Made by a program: the position numbers and the translations under genes
The notes under the pieces: generated by a model
The model's database searches: none
What the model was told of the DNA's origin: nothing
The model's input: the letters and a program-made list of their open reading frames with translations, nothing else
In this document: in pieces, positions 54,181-64,000 of the stretch
Numbering within the stretch: the stretch's first letter is position 1
How the letters are laid out: each line of letters opens with the position of its first letter
Assembly: GCA_034766995.1 (NCBI GenBank)
Contig: CM068315.1
Span: 20,484,344 to 20,548,343, forward strand
Length of the DNA stretch: 64,000 bases
From: Acanthacorydalis orientalis
Taxonomy: Eukaryota; Arthropoda; Insecta; Megaloptera; Corydalidae
Direction: 5' to 3'

Positions 54181-54745
54181 AGGGGAGGATTAAACGAGTT
54201 TGGGGGCCCTGACGATAGAATTTACGTGGTCTTCAAAATTAATTTGACGATCTAAAAAAAAACGGGATTTGTGTAAAAATATATTTGATAACAAAATAAA
54301 AAAACAAAAACTGCCAACTCTGTAAAATTGTAACTGAAATCGTACATTTCGTTTGGAGTGAAGAAATTAAATAAACTTTTTTCTTGATTTTTGACGTGCA
54401 AACTCATCAATTATTTTCAAAGTATCGATATTATTTAATATCTCTTGTTCTATACACAAAAGGGCCATACTATTTTGTCTTTTCTCTAACATTACATTTC
54501 GAAGATAATTTTTCACTCTTTTTAAAGCTGAGAATGATCTTCATCTTGATGCATTTGAAATAGGAATACTCAGATAATTTTCTTAAAATAATTTCAACAT
54601 TTGGAAATGTTGAGGAGATTTCATTTGCTGCCTGGTATATTTTTGTGGCAGTATTGAATTTGTTTTTATCTTCACATATAAAGAGATGGAATTGTTCTAA
54701 TTCATCAACAAAATGGATAATACCAATATGACTTTGCATTTTTCA
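54181..54745 (-). mobile_element. hAT element 3' end with transposase tail, minus strand
   Basis: The left edge CAGGGGAGGATTAAACGAG is a hAT-type terminus (CAGGGG...). Inside, the minus strand encodes the transposase end (next entry). The block is collinear with 13405-14000 and clearly from the same family, but better preserved. The 5' part is missing, and no second terminal repeat is obvious before 55060. Confidence 0.72.
54385..54739 (-). pseudogene. hAT transposase C-terminal dimerisation domain fragment (ZMYM1-like)
   Basis: One minus-strand frame reads IIHFVDELEQFHLFICEDKN, then IYQAANEISSTFPNVEIILR. After a frameshift it reads FSALKRVKNYLRNVMLEKRQ, then NSMALLCIEQEILNNIDTLK and IIDEFARQKSRKKFI and a stop. 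The pattern FS.LK.IKN.LR..M...R...L..L.IE.EI....D...II..FA..K.RK is the hAT dimerisation region as seen in ZMYM1-like transposase-derived proteins. About 115 codons are left of a protein that is normally over 600 residues. Confidence 0.78.
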
Positions 54746-54749
54746 CGCA

Positions 54750-55240
54750 AATTTATTATTATAAGCTAAGACGTTGAAGTGTTCGTTCGTCAAAACTTCG
54801 TTTCTTTATGTAATGATTAATTTTTTCCCCGAGTTCGGTGCCTTTCTGAGCCCGGAATCTTTGGCGGTCGCCAGGTCTGACATCCACTTGACCTGCCACT
54901 GCCCACGAGTAAAATAATAAAAATTATTTGTTGTGACGTTCATAATGCAGGCAATTCTATAGACAGGGAAGGGCCAGGAGGGCGCAATTTCCCACGTGGT
55001 TGCTCCGTTTGTGCCTCTAACAAAATCTGCGAAATCGTGAGATTTGAAAATCATGGAGAATCATTGGGATAATCTTCCTAATGAGTTTACATTGATGATT
55101 AAAAACGTTTCTACGCGCAAAAAAAATCATTCCTTTGAGCGCGTTTCCATCGTAACCCACAACAATTTTGACATAGAAAAATGTGTCCCCTCACAAATTG
55201 TATTTGCTCCCTCTAATATGACATTTTAAATGTATAATAA
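54750..55240. other. GC-richer segment next to hAT tail, unassigned
   Basis: Two short open frames lie here (54806-55054 minus, 55044-55229 plus). Neither resembles a known family. GCGCAATTTCCCACGTGG and GGAAGGGCCAGGAGGGCGCA are reminiscent of the GC-rich 5' sub-ends of hAT elements, so this may be the other end of the same hAT with the coding body deleted. Confidence 0.25.
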
Positions 55241-55670
55241 TGTATTTGTAGACGTTCTTTATACTTAACTGGTTCAGGATGAATAAGCAGCGGCATTAAG
55301 ATATAAAAATTAATAGACTAAATACGGTTAATGACAAACTTAGAATACAAGAATGATTAAAAAAAGTAAAAATCATGTTCTTATCATAAAATTGATGTTA
55401 ACTCGTTGACATTACTGGTCTACTATGTAAAAATTAGTTTAATATAGATTCTGTTATATAATTTGGAAAAAGTTTGAATTGAGTGAAAATTACTAATTAA
55501 TTTTAGAACTTTGATTAATTACTATTTAAATAAAAAAATAAAATACTAAAAAATGCATAGCAACATTAGATTGGAATAAGACAAATCTAATACTCCAAGC
55601 AAATGTTATACTTATTACATTATTGCCAATTGTTTCCTTGATATAAAATATGGTGAATGTAGATAATTTG

Positions 55671-55724
<54 letters not shown>

Positions 55725-55749
55725 ATGTATATATATATACATGTATATG

Positions 55750-55803
<54 letters not shown>

Positions 55804-55827
55804 ATATTATATATATATATATGTATA

Positions 55828-55880
<53 letters not shown>
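55671..55880. repeat. Compound (CA)n(TA)n array
   Basis: About 210 bases: CA units, then TA with TACATGTATATG interruptions and register shifts. The interval 55241-55670 before it is AT-rich with no feature. Confidence 0.9.
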
Positions 55881-55886
<6 letters not shown>

Positions 55887-56335
55887 GATATTTTACATAG
55901 AGAACAAGTTCAAGTATATGATCATTTAAAAAAGAATATCACTAACCGCCGATATGTTTCGGCGTGACTGTCATTACAAAGTAAAAAAATATCCAAATAA
56001 CCAGTAGCACAAGTAGTATATTGTTGAATGATATAAGATTTATTTGATCTTCTCATAATGTTTGTAGACGGATATGTGTAATTAAGTAAAAATACTTTTG
56101 TCAATTACTTGCATTTCAATCGAAATAGTTTAGTTTTACAGCGACTGTGCGTGTTTCTTTTTATTGTATTTGTGAAAGCCTTCCAATGAGATAATTTATT
56201 TGCACATGTCATTCGTTCAACTGTGTTCCGATTGAGTGATTTATTTTTACACTCGAAAATTCGTCCAATGGTTTCATTTACATGTAAAGCATGTCTTTTG
56301 TAAATGACAATTTGTTGATTTGAACATTGAACATT

Positions 56336-56420
<85 letters not shown>
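56336..56420. repeat. (TA)n microsatellite
   Basis: TA array with one TTTATA interruption. The preceding interval 55881-56335 and the following 56421-57910 hold no gene or TE that I recognise. Confidence 0.88.
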
Positions 56421-56422
<2 letters not shown>

Positions 56423-57911
56423 ATCTCTAAATTTATACGGTTTCATTTTTGTTCGATCCAGTATTTGCTATCCAAAAGTTAAAATGTTTTGAAAGTTTCC
56501 TTTATGCGTGATTAATAATAAACCTATTTTTTTAAAAAAAATCTTCATAATTATTTCATTCTTTTTCTTTAAACCGATATTTTATTTGATCTTTTTTTAG
56601 CAATTGTTATTTTTGGACATATTTAAATTATTTTCCAATTTTTAATGCTCTTTGAAAATAATTTGTAATTTAAATTATAATTGTGTTTTTATATATGTGA
56701 TTCCGTTAATATGCCATCTTGGCAATATTTGTCTTTTCGGATCATCTCGAAGTATCTATTCACCGCTACTAGTTTCGGCACGTATCCGAACTTTGTAGAT
56801 GGTAGAACTCGTGTTAAAATAAGTAGCAGAAAATAGAAATTCAGATGATCCAAAAGTAAAGACTGCCAGGTCAACATAATTTAAAATTTTTAAATGATAT
56901 TTGTGTATGGCAGCATTCGCTTTTTATTGATTCAATTAGTTTAATTTAATTTTTTTTATTTTGTGACGATATATTTATTAGCCTATTATAGTGACTTATA
57001 TTGATTATTCATTTATTTTGAAAAAATGATATTCTTTTTCAAAAAATTGAAATACACGAACTTTAAAGATGCTATAAATACTGAAACTGAAAGTAAAATC
57101 AAAAAGAATAATAGAAAATAAATATAAAATAAATAGAATATTTTATTTAAATTTGAATTGTTTTTTTTGAATAGTTTTATGTTTTACTCTTTACCAGTTT
57201 ATATCTGCATGTTTATACGAGAAATTTTATGTGTGCGTTGAGTTTTCTAGAGATTACATGATTTGCGATGGTGGCGCTATGGCAGCTAATGAAATATTTG
57301 TTGGTCTATCCTTATGTTTTTCAAAACTTTCTAAGGTAGTAGGTATAAAGTAGAAACAGTCTTTTCTAATTCTTGTGCTAATCAGTAAGATATTGTTTAG
57401 AATAAACATTACATGACTGATATTAAACGTTATGAACTGGCGAAGAGATGACATTAAGAATCGTGAACCTGTAGATCAGTCAATAGTATGATGTAGCATA
57501 TATAAAAAAATGTAAAATTTGTGTAACTGTGAATAAATATTTTTCAGGTAATATAAAATCATGCCCAGATTAAAAATCTTTTGCAAGTACAAAATATGTT
57601 AAAGGATATTAATTTAACAGAATACGAAAATACTGTTATATAGTTTTAGATACTACATTCCATTTAACCTTTAACAAACTATCATTTCATGAGTTTTGGT
57701 GCAGTATCACAAAAAAATGCTGAGACATAAAAAATCTATTAAAATACTTTTTTCAATATAATCTGTATGATACCAAACTTTTTTATATATTTAAGCCAAA
57801 ACAATATCTCAATAGATTAAATGCAGAAACATTTTTGAGAATTCAGTTGTATTCTATTAAGCTAGACATTAAAGTGATTGACATTAAAGTCTTTATTCCT
57901 ATTTTTCTAGA

Positions 57912-57914
<3 letters not shown>

Positions 57915-57945
<31 letters not shown>

Positions 57946-57952
57946 CTGACCT

Positions 57953-58020
<68 letters not shown>

Positions 58021-58050
58021 TATATATATATATATATGCATATATATACG

Positions 58051-58082
<32 letters not shown>

Positions 58083-58103
58083 ATGAATATATATATATAT
58101 ATT

Positions 58104-58173
<70 letters not shown>

Positions 58174-58175
58174 TC
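57915..58175. repeat. Long compound (TA)n array containing a mariner-end scrap
   Basis: About 260 bases of TA with TACA, TGCA and AATGAA interruptions. The only non-TA insertion of note is ATTGTCTGACC at 57941-57951, identical to the last 11 bases of the 28651-29525 mariner. Confidence 0.88.
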
Positions 58176-58559
58176 TAATCAATGAATCTTTTTATAATCT
58201 TTCTGAGAAGCATTCGTGGTTGGAATAATTTCAATTTTTATTGAAAGAATTGCATTATTCAACGAAAACTTTTTAGAAATTGAAAAGTGGAATTAGTAAA
58301 AATTAAAGCATTGTCCTGTATTGGAATTTTTGTTACAAAATTACCTGTCATAAGTAGATGTATTTACTATTATTATTACTATTATTAGTATTTTATTATT
58401 TAAAACAATAACAAAAAGTAGCAATAAAGATATGAAAATATCTTTTTTAAAATTTAACTTTACTTCTTAAATAAATATTAATCGAATAGACATGATTTGA
58501 AAGTATCTACACTCGCTAACAATACATAATTTAATTTCAGTAAAAATAATCATAAATCA

Positions 58560-59190
58560 TATAGTCGGATTAGGTATTGTGGCCTCTGTTATGATTAATT
58601 AAGCAGGCTCTCGTTCGAAAACGCAAACAATGTAAGCGGCTTTTCATTTATGTAACTAATTGTCACCGGATACCGAACTGTATACAAACAATCAGCTTTA
58701 TTATACATTCCTGTCACACTGAAATACATTTTGTATACATTTTAAAAACCACCATTAGTTGAAATTAATGATGTCGTTTTGAGCGCCCCATTAAACGTGA
58801 TTTCATCGAATAGACATTTCGTATGCGGAGAAAAATATTTAATTCAGAACATTTGTTCAAAAACGCCTGTACTGTTTTTGGATTTGTCGCGATTGTATGG
58901 ATACGAGAACATATTTTTTTTCTTTATTATTAAAAACATACGCATTTCTTTCGAGTTCGGATTGAATGAGCGACAAATAATGAAGACATCAAGGTCACTT
59001 CAATCAGCTATTTACTTTGATATAGTAGACGATATTTACATTGGCACCGGACCAATTTCTTGGAGATATTTGCGTGTGGCCACCGCCACCGAGCTGCCGC
59101 CACGCGAGCCGTTCTGTGCTTTGTCTGCTGTTGACAAGTTGGCACCATTTTCTGAGTCAGTTGTCATTTTATTGTTTGGTTATTATTAAA
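58560..59190. promoter_or_regulatory. GC-richer non-TE island (candidate regulatory element)
   Basis: Mixed unique sequence with GGTATTGTGGCCTCTGTTAT, a TTAATTAAGC homeodomain-type core, GATACCGAACTGTATAC, and a strongly GC-rich end (GTGGCCACCGCCACCGAGCT, CCGCCACGCGAGCCG). A 136-codon open frame over 58779-59189 lacks an ATG at its start and resembles nothing, so I do not call a gene. Confidence 0.25.
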
Positions 59191-59199
59191 GTATTTCCT

Positions 59200-59200
59200 G

Positions 59201-59240
<40 letters not shown>

Positions 59241-59243
59241 TAT
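59200..59243. repeat. (TA)n microsatellite
   Basis: TA array with one TG interruption. From 59244 to 60580 the DNA is AT-rich with no gene or TE seen. Confidence 0.88.
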
Positions 59244-60580
59244 TCTAAAAACATATTTTTTTAATACATAGATAAAATATCTTTAATTCTTAAAAAAATG
59301 TATGTAATATGTTGTATTTTATAATAAAAGTCTCGACTTTTATACAACGATTTCTGGAAGTTAAATAATTTTGTAATAAATCAATAAAAAATATTATTAG
59401 AAACTTAACTGTACATATACAAAATTTAAACAATGTTCAATTTTTCAATATTTTTTATTATTATTTCTATTATACAACGTATTCCATGACCACATGTAAA
59501 TATATTGAAAATACACATTTAAGATAAAAAGAAAAAATAGATTGTAAATTTTATATCTTGCTTCAAAGTTAAAAAATTATAATCTTGAAAACTTTTCATA
59601 CCTTAATATTTTTTAAATTTTTCATATGCATTTAAAAATAATGAAACTGATTTAAAAAATGAGATAAAGGATGTAACTTATTCCTCTATTTGTTTATTGA
59701 ATGATTTTAATGTTACTAATCTATTATATGCAAATTATCTTGAATTTGTAACTGCAAATATAGTACCTTGTGTTAGTCGCTAATGATCTTATCTGTTTAT
59801 TGTCCCCTAGACTACAAATATCTTTATATCTAGTATATTGTCAGATATTTTTGTGTATTCCTTACTTTTTTAATTATTATATTGGATCTGTCAATCAAAT
59901 TGTAGAAAAATTTATAACAATTTTAAGAATTAAAGTTATAAGTGTGTATTTTTATACTAGAGATCTCATTGATGCATTATTCTGATTCTTCGATCTTTTG
60001 AATGGGATGAGTTTAAGTTATTTCTATTATTTTTGATACGTGTGTTCTCTGCAGGTAGATTTAAGAGAATAATTTTAAGATATTCATTTATATACATTTT
60101 ACATAGGCTATGGTTTATAATTTTAAGGTTTAAAATATCGGGTAACTGTCACTATTAATTTGTTTGTTTAATATTCTAGCTTTATTTTTGTATAATTGAA
60201 GATTTTCTAGAATATTTATATTTATTTATTGATTAAAATTTTTATTGTTCGCATTGTATTGTTTATAGCCTTTATGTCATGTGCAGTTTCAACTATACGT
60301 TTAGCAAATACTGAATCGGTGATATTATTTAAATGCATTTGTGCTGTTTTATATCTGTCTTTTTATAGATAGGTATAAAAAATAGGGGTTGTATATATAC
60401 AAAACCTCAGAAGTTAACATAGAATTACGTCGGGTAAGAGAAGTGAAAACGTTTGAATTTGTTTAAAAAAATTAAACAATTATAGAGAGTGTATAATAGA
60501 TCTACAAAACTTTTAATTATAAATTTTTAACTTTATATTTTATTCATTTTTATAATTTTAAAAATTACAAAAATTAATGT

Positions 60581-60898
60581 GCACTCTTCTTATAGAGTTT
60601 TGAAAGCTCTATCCGCAGATATTTTAGATTTTATCGTACGATAAAGAGTTTTCGAGATATTCACCTTTTAATGCTGACACAACATGAAAATTGATGTTCA
60701 TATTTTTAAGGATATAACTTTTAATATAATTAACGAATTTTGACAAATTAAGTATTTTTAAGTTCCAAAATTATTTAGCTGTTAAACACTTTTGTTCAGA
60801 TGTGAATCGGTTGAACGGTTACGGAGTACCGAGCTCGAGTCTGAGTTACAGCAATGGAAATGCTCTCACCGCTAACATGACACTCCGCTCAATGAAAG
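60581..60898. repeat. Tandem duplication, unit 1 (about 320 bases)
   Basis: Runs from CTTATAGAGTTTTGAAAGCT through GAGATATTCACCTTTTAATG and GATGTGAATCGGTTGAACGG to CGCTAACATGACACTCCGCT. It is clearly homologous to the next 317 bases with moderate divergence. GC content rises toward the right end of each unit. No ORF is conserved between units. Confidence 0.8.
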
Positions 60899-61215
60899 TG
60901 TGGTCTCATCTTACAGAGTTTTTAAAACTCTATCCGCAGATTTTTTATTTTATGATAAAGATATTTCGAGATATTCACCTTTTAATGCTGATATAACGTG
61001 ACTCCGATGTTCGAATTTTCAAGGTCATAAGTTTTAATTTAATAAACGAATTTTAACAAATGAGCATTTTTACGGATCGAAGTTTTTTAGGTGTTCAACA
61101 CTTTTGATTCGATGTGAATCGGTTGAACGGTTGCAGCATACTGATCGCGAACCTGCGTTACAGTATTTTGTAACGCTTGAAACGCTAACATGACATCCTT
61201 AATGAAAATGTAGAT
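60899..61215. repeat. Tandem duplication, unit 2 (about 317 bases)
   Basis: Second unit. It begins near CTTACAGAGTTTTTAAAACT, contains the same GAGATATTCACCTTTTAATG and GATGTGAATCGGTTGAACGG blocks, and ends around CGCTAACATGACATCCTTAA. AGAGTTTTTAAAACTCT at its start is a perfect 8-bp-arm palindrome. Two units of a satellite or a local segmental duplication. Confidence 0.8.
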
Positions 61216-61499
61216 GTAATTCTACGTCGAAAGTATCAAAATTAAAATAATAATTAAAATCTACCTGAAGATTTTATATGTACCTGAACTAGTAGCGAAG
61301 AAAAAAATCAGATGATTCAAAATGATAAAGCTCAGCAGGATAGCATAAAAAGATTATGTGTAAAAAGTATTTATTTATTTTTATAAAAAAGCCATTTTGT
61401 GTTTAAAATGAAAAGTAACAATGAGAATCATCTAAAATCAAATCCAATGGCCTTCATGTATTAGAATCATGTATGTAATATGTAAAGTGTTGATTCAGT

Positions 61500-61850
61500 A
61501 CAAACGTCAATCTGAACTTTCATCGTCGTCGATCCCGTTCGCTGAAATGATCAGCAGTTCACTGTGATCGAGGTCGAATCAATCACTCGAATTAAGAATC
61601 CACCCACTTTAAGTGCATCTTCGATTCATTCCACACGATGGATGGACGGACGATGGCACGGACACGACTTCTATATAAGGTTATGCTAGGTGCAGAGTAA
61701 TGCACGTTATGTGTGTGTGTGTGTATGTGAGTGTGTGGGTATAAAATGATTGATAAGTTAATCAAGTCATTTATCTAAGATCCTGCGCTTTGTGAATTAT
61801 AACTATGGGGGCCCGCTGCGAACAGTCACATGCAGAGTGAATATGATTTT
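61500..61850. promoter_or_regulatory. GC-richer non-TE island (candidate regulatory element or promoter)
   Basis: Balanced sequence with CATCGTCGTCGATCCCGTTC, a CCACTTTAAGTGCATC motif (NK-type AAGTG core), a TTCTATATAAGG TATA-like box at 61669, several GATAA/TTATC GATA-type sites and GGGGGCCCGCTGCGAACAG. It could be an enhancer or a promoter of an unseen transcript. No ORF of note starts downstream. Confidence 0.27.
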
Positions 61851-62136
61851 TCATTTATCTGCGAGGAAAAAACTCGACTGCACTTTTTTGTCCGTCGACT
61901 GAAAATTGCACTGAAATGAGGTGTTGGTAATTTTCTGTTTAATGAACTCTACACGTTGTTGAATTACTGTAAGTACGTTTGTGAGAATGTGAATGGGAAT
62001 GTTTCGATTAGAAATAAAAAAGTGGTTTATTTCAGTTATGAGAAATGATAGATGTTTACTGTTAATGCGGCCTGTGATTAAACGATATTTTATAAAAAAA
62101 AACAAATTATACATGTGTACATAAATACATACATAA

Positions 62137-62745
<609 letters not shown>

Positions 62746-62747
62746 AT

Positions 62748-62970
62748 AGTTTTAAAACTGTGGCTAAGCTTAACTTCATAATCTAATTATTCACTTAATA
62801 CTCCACAAACCACAAACTTTGATCCAAAATATTTACTAATTTATTTTTGGGTTGTTTTGAAACTTAAGTGAATTTTGATAGCAATGCCATCAAAATCTAA
62901 AATCTAAACAATACAATAATGATGCCATTACCATAGAAGTTTTGAGATTTTTGAGTACCTTAACAATCTG
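62748..62970 (-). repeat. Palindromic repeat family, arm in reverse
   Basis: Outer end ATATAGTTTTAAAACTGTGG, then TACTCCACAAACCACAAACT, TTGATCCAAAATATTTACTA and TTTGATAGCAATGCCATCAA. A second ATGATGCCATTACCATAGAA at about 62921 may be the start of the opposite arm. Confidence 0.55.
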
Positions 62971-63150
62971 ATGATATTTTTTAAAAAAAATATCATAAAA
63001 TACTAGAACGGTGGTTAACCTTTCTCGTGCAGAGTAAAAAATTAAGATTACTCATAACAGTAAATAGATGATACTCCAATATATTCTTTTAAATCAAAAA
63101 TATTTTTTAGTACTAGCCAAACGGATGAATAGCAGCACATACTGTTTCTA

Positions 63151-63718
63151 TTGGGTTGGTGGCAAAATAATTGCGGATTTTGTTTTATGAATTCTAACTT
63201 TAATTTTTTCAATGAGTGTTATTTCATTGTGCTCATGTTAATATCATAAAGTGCATTTTCCAGTCTGTATTTTGGTAATATCGACTTTTGTTTTATTATT
63301 AATTTTGATTCAAATTGGGTTATTGAATTAAAAATGAAATAAAAGCAAATAAAAGCATTTTTAAATGAGTACAAAACGGGCGATAAAGTAGCAGAAACTG
63401 CTCAAAAACTAAACGATGCTTTTAATGTGGGTACTATTAAGAAACGTACGGTGCAATGGTGGTTCCAAAAATTTCGTGCTGAGAACGAGAACCTTGAAGA
63501 TGAAGAAGGTCATAGACGTCCTTTTTCAGTTCATAACGATCATCTGAAGGTGTTATTTGAATCAGAACAATGCACAACAATTCGAGAGCTTGCACAAAAA
63601 TTAACCGTTAGTGATCCAATAGTTCTAGACCACTTAAAACAGTTAGGGAAATCAAAAAAGACAAACATGTATACGAATGTGAAGGTCATACTCCGTAATT
63701 ATTTTGCTAGCAACCTAA
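63151..63718 (+). mobile_element. Non-autonomous irritans-type mariner, copy 9
   Basis: 568 bases with ends TTGGGTTGGTGGCAAAATAA and, inverted, TTAGGTTGCTAGCAAAATAA, flanked by TA. It is the best-preserved deletion derivative: the DNA-binding half is open from 63355 onward, and the shared junction joins it directly to the 3' end. Confidence 0.9.
63340..63690 (+). pseudogene. Mariner transposase DNA-binding half (irritans type)
   Basis: From MK then a stop and KQIKAFLNEYKTGDKVAETA, the frame is open through QKLNDAFNVGTIKKRTVQWW, FQKFRAENENLEDEEGHRRP and VHNDHLKVLFESEQCTTIRE to LAQKLTVSDPIVLDHLKQLG. It covers both helix-turn-helix modules of the paired-like DNA-binding domain, with the GRP linker changed to RRP. 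Beyond LGKSKK it runs into element end sequence. An early stop replaces the second codon pair, so only internal initiation could make a DNA-binding fragment. Confidence 0.75.
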
Positions 63719-64000
63719 TAGAACAAACATTTCATATTTTTATTTTATTTTTGAAAAATACGTCTTGAAATATTCTGAAATTTTTTCAATACTATTTTTT
63801 TTATAAATCTTGTTTTTTCAATATGAAACAAAAGAATACAATTATAGTTCAATTAATGGAAATATTTATTTACTAAAAAAATAAGGAAATACGATTTTTT
63901 TACATTCATGTTTGAAGAACACTGAAGCGATTACAATGTTTACATTGATTCAATAAGCGACTGTTGTAGTTTCATCTACTTGGATTTTGTCTATAACGTT
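63719..64000. other. AT-rich DNA to window end
   Basis: No feature recognised. Confidence 0.4.

Noticed and set aside
58779..59189. 136-codon open frame as a gene
   Set aside because: No ATG at the start and no family resemblance. Kept only as a finding about the GC-richer island.

Overview
This window looks like one end of an insect developmental-gene locus set in very AT-rich, transposon-filled non-coding DNA. The animal assignment rests on a Six3/6-class homeobox exon with a eukaryotic splice donor, several animal-type mariner, hAT and piggyBac relics, a 5'-truncated LINE with a target-site duplication, and dozens of (TA)n microsatellites. The homeodomain and SIX domain read like insect Optix. 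I cannot name the order or species.

Layout. Positions 1-235 are unusually GC-rich, with CCAAT-like boxes and a textbook RFX X-box, and may be the promoter region. After about 1.2 kb of AT-rich DNA comes a short leader with two minimal upstream ORFs, then the first coding exon of optix (1625-2343). It carries the SIX domain and homeodomain and ends in a phase-2 donor exactly after the homeodomain, where vertebrate Six3 genes also have their intron. I could not find the next exon in the remaining 61 kb. That stretch is therefore either a giant intron plus downstream DNA or, if the exon reads through to the stop at 2360-2362, intergenic DNA.

From 2.4 kb on, everything I recognise is mobile or repetitive. 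(1) An irritans-type mariner family whose termini start TTAGGTTGG: one near full-length dead copy (45255-46507) and several deletion derivatives, most sharing one internal junction. (2) A second mariner (28651-29525) with perfect 55-bp inverted repeats and an uninterrupted but N-terminally truncated transposase. (3) A full-length frameshifted mariner (33838-35135). (4) A third mariner relic (30014-30968). (5) Two related hAT tails (13.4-14.4 and 54.2-54.7 kb) and a GTF2IRD2/Charlie-like hAT relic (42.9-43.9 kb). (6) Two TTAA-flanked piggyBac-like elements (47.6-47.9 and 49.1-50.3 kb). (7) A LINE 3' end with a 15-bp target duplication (37.6-38.1 kb). (8) A Tc1/mariner-superfamily fossil at 40.2-40.4 kb. 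(9) A non-coding palindromic repeat family, present as at least 15 arms in both orientations, which I do not recognise from any named family.

Between these lie short GC-richer islands (26.8, 36.3, 38.5-38.9, 39.4, 48.5, 50.7-51.2, 58.6-59.2 and 61.5-61.8 kb) that stand out from the AT-rich background and have no obvious TE identity. They are the best candidates for optix regulatory elements or non-coding exons. I see no tRNA, rRNA, CRISPR array, bacterial gene or operon. I found no clear new protein system. The most novel signals are the palindromic repeat family, the shared-junction mariner derivatives and several long hairpins.
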